A DNA stretch of 6,062 nucleotides from Schwartzia sp. (in: firmicutes) (GTDB lineage: Bacteria > Bacillota > Negativicutes > Selenomonadales > Selenomonadaceae), in the NCBI GenBank assembly GCA_017939945.1, contig JAGAZS010000130.1, positions 1 to 6,062 of the forward strand, given 5' to 3'. Both the position numbers and the translations under genes were made by a program. Under the pieces are notes generated by a model. That model saw only the letters and a list, made by a program, of their open reading frames with translations. It had not been told where the DNA came from and searched no databases. Shown here in pieces: positions 3,904 to 6,062 of the stretch (its first letter is position 1; the number at the start of each line of letters is the position of its first letter).

Positions 3904-5466
3904 ATGGCGAGGAATAAGCGGGACGGGCTGCTGTTCAAGTTCGCACTGATGTTCACGGTGTTTGGCCTTGTGACGCTCCTGATGAGCGGCGCGAACATTT
4001 ACTACAACGAGACGGCGGCCTATAAACAACAGTGCGAGGAAAACATGGAAAAGATTGCCCATGCTTTGGAAGCAATGCTCGTAGCGGACGGCGAAAATTT
4101 CATCCAGTATCATGAAGTTTTTCTGAAACGCTATAAAGACATGCGGCTTCGCGTTGACTTTTCCGACTGGCACGAAGACAAGGAGAAGTTTGACCGGATG
4201 TTTGCCGCGCGCTATCCCGGCAAGGTGATGGGACGGGACGTCCGGGCGATGGATCTGGACGATGAGACGCAGCTCGCGTATGTCACCTATGTGCATGAAT
4301 ATTGGCTTCTCACTTTCGAGAAAATCAAGGCAGCGCATGGCCTGCGTTACGCCTACTATTGTGTGCCGACGGGCGAATTGCTGCACATGCGCTGGGTGAT
4401 TGACGATATTCGGGAGGAGGAGATGATTGACGGCGCGGGGTGGCTCCGTCTCGCGGTGGATGTCTACGAGCCGCTCGAAGAGCATCAAAAGATGTGGGAG
4501 GCGTGGAACACCGGGAAAAAGCCGCAGGGCTACGACGAGTATGACAACGAGTACGGAAAGACTTATGCGTATTATACGCCGGTGTTCGTGGACGGGAAAA
4601 AACTCGGCCTGATCGGAACGGAAGTCGAGATTGCGGCGGTGAACAGCGCGATCCTGAAGCGCGCGGTGGTGCAGACGGCGGGCATGGGCCTGATTCTCGC
4701 GGCTTGCGTGGCGGCGCTTCTCTGGTTTATCCATCGGCACTATATCGCGAAGCTGTCCCAGCTCCAGACGAATGTCCGTGTTTACGCGGAAGGGAAGAAC
4801 GCGGCCATCGCAGGGACGATCGAGAAGGGCGCGACGGGCAAGGACGAGATTGCCGCGCTGTCCATGCAGATCGCGGCGATGATCCTCGAACTGGAAAACT
4901 ACATGAAAACCTTGGTGGAGACGACGAAGAAGCTGGGCGAGGCGCAGGAGCACGCCGACGCGATGCACGAGATGGCGCACAAGGACGCGTTGACAGGTAT
5001 CCGCAACAAGGCAGCCTATGACAGCGAGATTCGCCGTGTCGAGTGGGAACTGGGGCGTGACAGGGACAAACGGTTCGGCGTGGCGATGATCGACCTCAAT
5101 TATTTGAAGCGCATCAATGATACCTTTGGTCATGAGCAGGGCAATATCGCCATCAAAAAGCTCTGTCATGTCGTCTGCGTGATTTTCGCCCATTCCCCGG
5201 TGTTCCGCATCGGCGGCGACGAGTTCGTGGTGCTGCTGGAAAACGAGGATTACAAGAACGTGGACGCGCTGGTGGCCAAGTTCAACGAGACGCTGGAGGA
5301 AATGGCGAAGGATACGACTTTGGAGCCGTGGGAGCAGCTTTCCGCAGCCATCGGGGTCGCCTATTACAATCCGGCGACGGATAGCTCCGTCACGAACGTA
5401 TTCAAGCGCGCGGACAAGGCCATGTATCTCCGAAAGAAAGCAATGAAAGCAGAGCGCATGGAATAA
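3904..5466 (+). CDS. Membrane-anchored diguanylate cyclase with extracytoplasmic sensor domain
   Basis: The 520-residue protein should make the second messenger c-di-GMP from two GTP in response to an outside signal. The order is: membrane segment 1 (about 10-32), an extracytoplasmic domain of about 220 residues (33-254) resembling a Cache sensor, with aromatic-rich stretches RYAYYCVPTGE (148-158) and KTYAYYTPVFVDGK (219-232), membrane segment 2 (255-276), a HAMP-like linker (277-335), a helical coiled stretch (335-358) and the GGDEF domain (360-516). The active-site motif GGDEF is intact at 437-441. The domain also has DALTGIRNK (361-369), the metal-binding Asp of IDLNYLKRIND (396-406), FGHEQGN (408-414) and RADKAMY (502-508). 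The product-inhibition motif RxxD expected just before GGDEF is absent (Phe428 and Ser431 instead), so classic I-site feedback is unlikely. The start is fixed by an in-frame stop upstream. The ribosome binding site GAAGGG is 13 nt away, rather far. The signal sensed is unknown. Confidence 0.93.
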   Translation: MARNKRDGLLFKFALMFTVFGLVTLLMSGANIYYNETAAYKQQCEENMEKIAHALEAMLVADGENFIQYHEVFLKRYKDMRLRVDFSDWHEDKEKFDRMFAARYPGKVMGRDVRAMDLDDETQLAYVTYVHEYWLLTFEKIKAAHGLRYAYYCVPTGELLHMRWVIDDIREEEMIDGAGWLRLAVDVYEPLEEHQKMWEAWNTGKKPQGYDEYDNEYGKTYAYYTPVFVDGKKLGLIGTEVEIAAVNSAILKRAVVQTAGMGLILAACVAALLWFIHRHYIAKLSQLQTNVRVYAEGKNAAIAGTIEKGATGKDEIAALSMQIAAMILELENYMKTLVETTKKLGEAQEHADAMHEMAHKDALTGIRNKAAYDSEIRRVEWELGRDRDKRFGVAMIDLNYLKRINDTFGHEQGNIAIKKLCHVVCVIFAHSPVFRIGGDEFVVLLENEDYKNVDALVAKFNETLEEMAKDTTLEPWEQLSAAIGVAYYNPATDSSVTNVFKRADKAMYLRKKAMKAERME

Positions 5467-5481
5467 CGGCGCTCTGCTTTC
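5445..5481. terminator. Bidirectional terminator overlapping the diguanylate cyclase stop codon
   Basis: GAAAGCAGAGCGC (5445-5457) and GCGCTCTGCTTTC (5469-5481) form a perfect 13-bp inverted repeat with an 11-nt loop holding the last codons and the TAA stop (5464-5466). On the plus strand the stem ends in TTT followed by CCCTTT; on the minus strand it ends in TTTC followed by a T-rich stretch. It lies between convergent genes, so it probably ends transcription both ways, although neither T run is uninterrupted. Confidence 0.8.
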
Positions 5482-5508
5482 CCTTTGCTCCTGCGGCAGA
5501 GAGGAAGT

Positions 5509-5847
5509 TCACTGCCGCCCGAGCACCCTGTCCATCAGCCAGTCGAAGATTGCCTCCACATGGGGCGGCCAGTCCACGATGTAGCCGTAGCTCGTGTTGC
5601 CGTAGTCTGCCCGCCAGCCGCTCTGCTCCCGCACGAAGCGGGCGAAAATTTCGTTGCTGTTGCCGTCGGGGTACACGGCCTTGGTCATCACGGCATAGAC
5701 GTCGCCGTTCACGCCGACGGTTTCGTCCATGGCGTAAATCCGGACTTGGCTTGCCGCCACTTCCACCGACGTGACATAGACGTCCTTCGCCGACGCGGGG
5801 ACGGCAAGAGCCATCATCGCGAAGAATGCCGCCAAAGTTTTTTTCAT
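5509..5847 (-). CDS. Small secreted protein of unknown function
   Basis: The 112-residue product starts with a clear Sec signal peptide: MKK, a hydrophobic core (4-17) and the cleavage site ASA before Lys21, leaving a mature protein of about 92 residues. The mature part has no cysteine. It alternates beta-type stretches (DVYVTSVEVAASQVRIYAMD, 22-41) with a C-terminal aromatic helix segment near IFDWLMDRVLG. It resembles, in general pattern only, small secreted hypothetical proteins I associate with Negativicutes; I cannot name a family. The ATG at 5847 follows a perfect AAGGAGGT at 8 nt; in-frame upstream ATGs would extend into the preceding gene and hide the signal peptide. It starts 35 nt after the stop of the upstream gene with no promoter or terminator visible between, so the two are probably cotranscribed. 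Transcription likely ends at the hairpin 5445-5481. Confidence 0.82.
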   Translation of the reverse strand: MKKTLAAFFAMMALAVPASAKDVYVTSVEVAASQVRIYAMDETVGVNGDVYAVMTKAVYPDGNSNEIFARFVREQSGWRADYGNTSYGYIVDWPPHVEAIFDWLMDRVLGRQ

Positions 5848-5882
5848 GGGAATCGACCTCCTTATAGATTTCATCAAAAGAC

Positions 5883-6062
5883 TTATTCGGCGAAGAGCGA
5901 GAAGATTATCTTTTCTTCCTTTTTTTGCAGATATTCGCCGCAGTTTCCGATTTCCCGGCGGTCCTGCCCGTCCCATCCTGCGGGAAAACCGTAGGCTTCC
6001 GCAAAATCTTCCGGCGCGTTGTCCGCGCCGAGGCCGCTGCCGTCGAGGCGCGCCCCGCCGAC
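5883..6062 (-). CDS. C-terminal 59 residues of an unrecognised protein (cut by the window edge)
   Basis: One minus-strand frame is open from the right edge to TAA at 5883-5885. It encodes a soluble-looking, acidic to neutral tail containing PEDFAEAYGFPAGWDGQD and ending in KIIFSLFAE. Third codon positions are strongly G/C, as in the confident genes here, which supports this frame over the overlapping one that runs into the secreted-protein gene. I do not recognise the family from this fragment. The start lies outside the window. The 35-nt gap to the secreted protein suggests an operon. Confidence 0.6.
   Translation of the reverse strand, partial: VGGARLDGSGLGADNAPEDFAEAYGFPAGWDGQDRREIGNCGEYLQKKEEKIIFSLFAE

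Noticed and set aside
3778..5193. 471-codon open frame on the minus strand
   Set aside because: It is antisense to the diguanylate cyclase, whose domains are unmistakable. Its Arg/His-rich translation is typical of a shadow frame.

Overview
The window looks like ordinary chromosome from an anaerobic, moderately GC-rich member of the Firmicutes. My best guess is the Negativicutes (Selenomonas-like). This is inferred from three things: a reverse rubrerythrin (rubredoxin domain first), strong AGGAGG-type ribosome binding sites with sigma-70 promoters of the TTGACA/TATAAT type, and a DUF815 ATPase. No marker gene in the window settles the genus.

Layout. Positions 1-3406 all read on the minus strand. 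From high to low coordinate these are a reverse rubrerythrin (2864-3406) with its own terminator, lgt (1938-2741), a SpeD-family (AdoMet decarboxylase-like) gene (1342-1803), tRNA-Pro(CGG) (1196-1272) with a strong promoter and terminator, and a DUF815 AAA+ ATPase (start 1068, running off the left edge). Most of these units carry their own recognisable promoter, so this is a run of separate small transcription units rather than one operon. From 3537 the plus strand takes over: a 55-residue small protein (3597-3764) with its own promoter and terminator, then a membrane-anchored diguanylate cyclase (3904-5466) with its own promoter. The right end is on the minus strand again: the last 59 codons of an unrecognised gene (5883-6062), followed 35 nt later by a small secreted protein (5509-5847). 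This pair converges on the diguanylate cyclase through a shared bidirectional terminator.

Function. The genes do not form one pathway. They cover lipoprotein maturation (Lgt), oxygen/peroxide defence (rubrerythrin), c-di-GMP signalling (GGDEF protein), translation (tRNA) and several uncharacterised proteins. The most interesting item is the SpeD-family protein. It aligns without gaps to the catalytic segment of bacterial AdoMet decarboxylase, yet has glycine where the pyruvoyl-forming serine should be (E-G-H instead of E-S-H), and it carries a strongly basic C-terminal tail. It should therefore not be annotated as a working AdoMet decarboxylase. Also notable are two perfect inverted repeats, each sitting on the -35 element of a different promoter, and two terminators that both overlap a stop codon and share an exact 17-base sequence. 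I see no mobile element, CRISPR array or phage gene.
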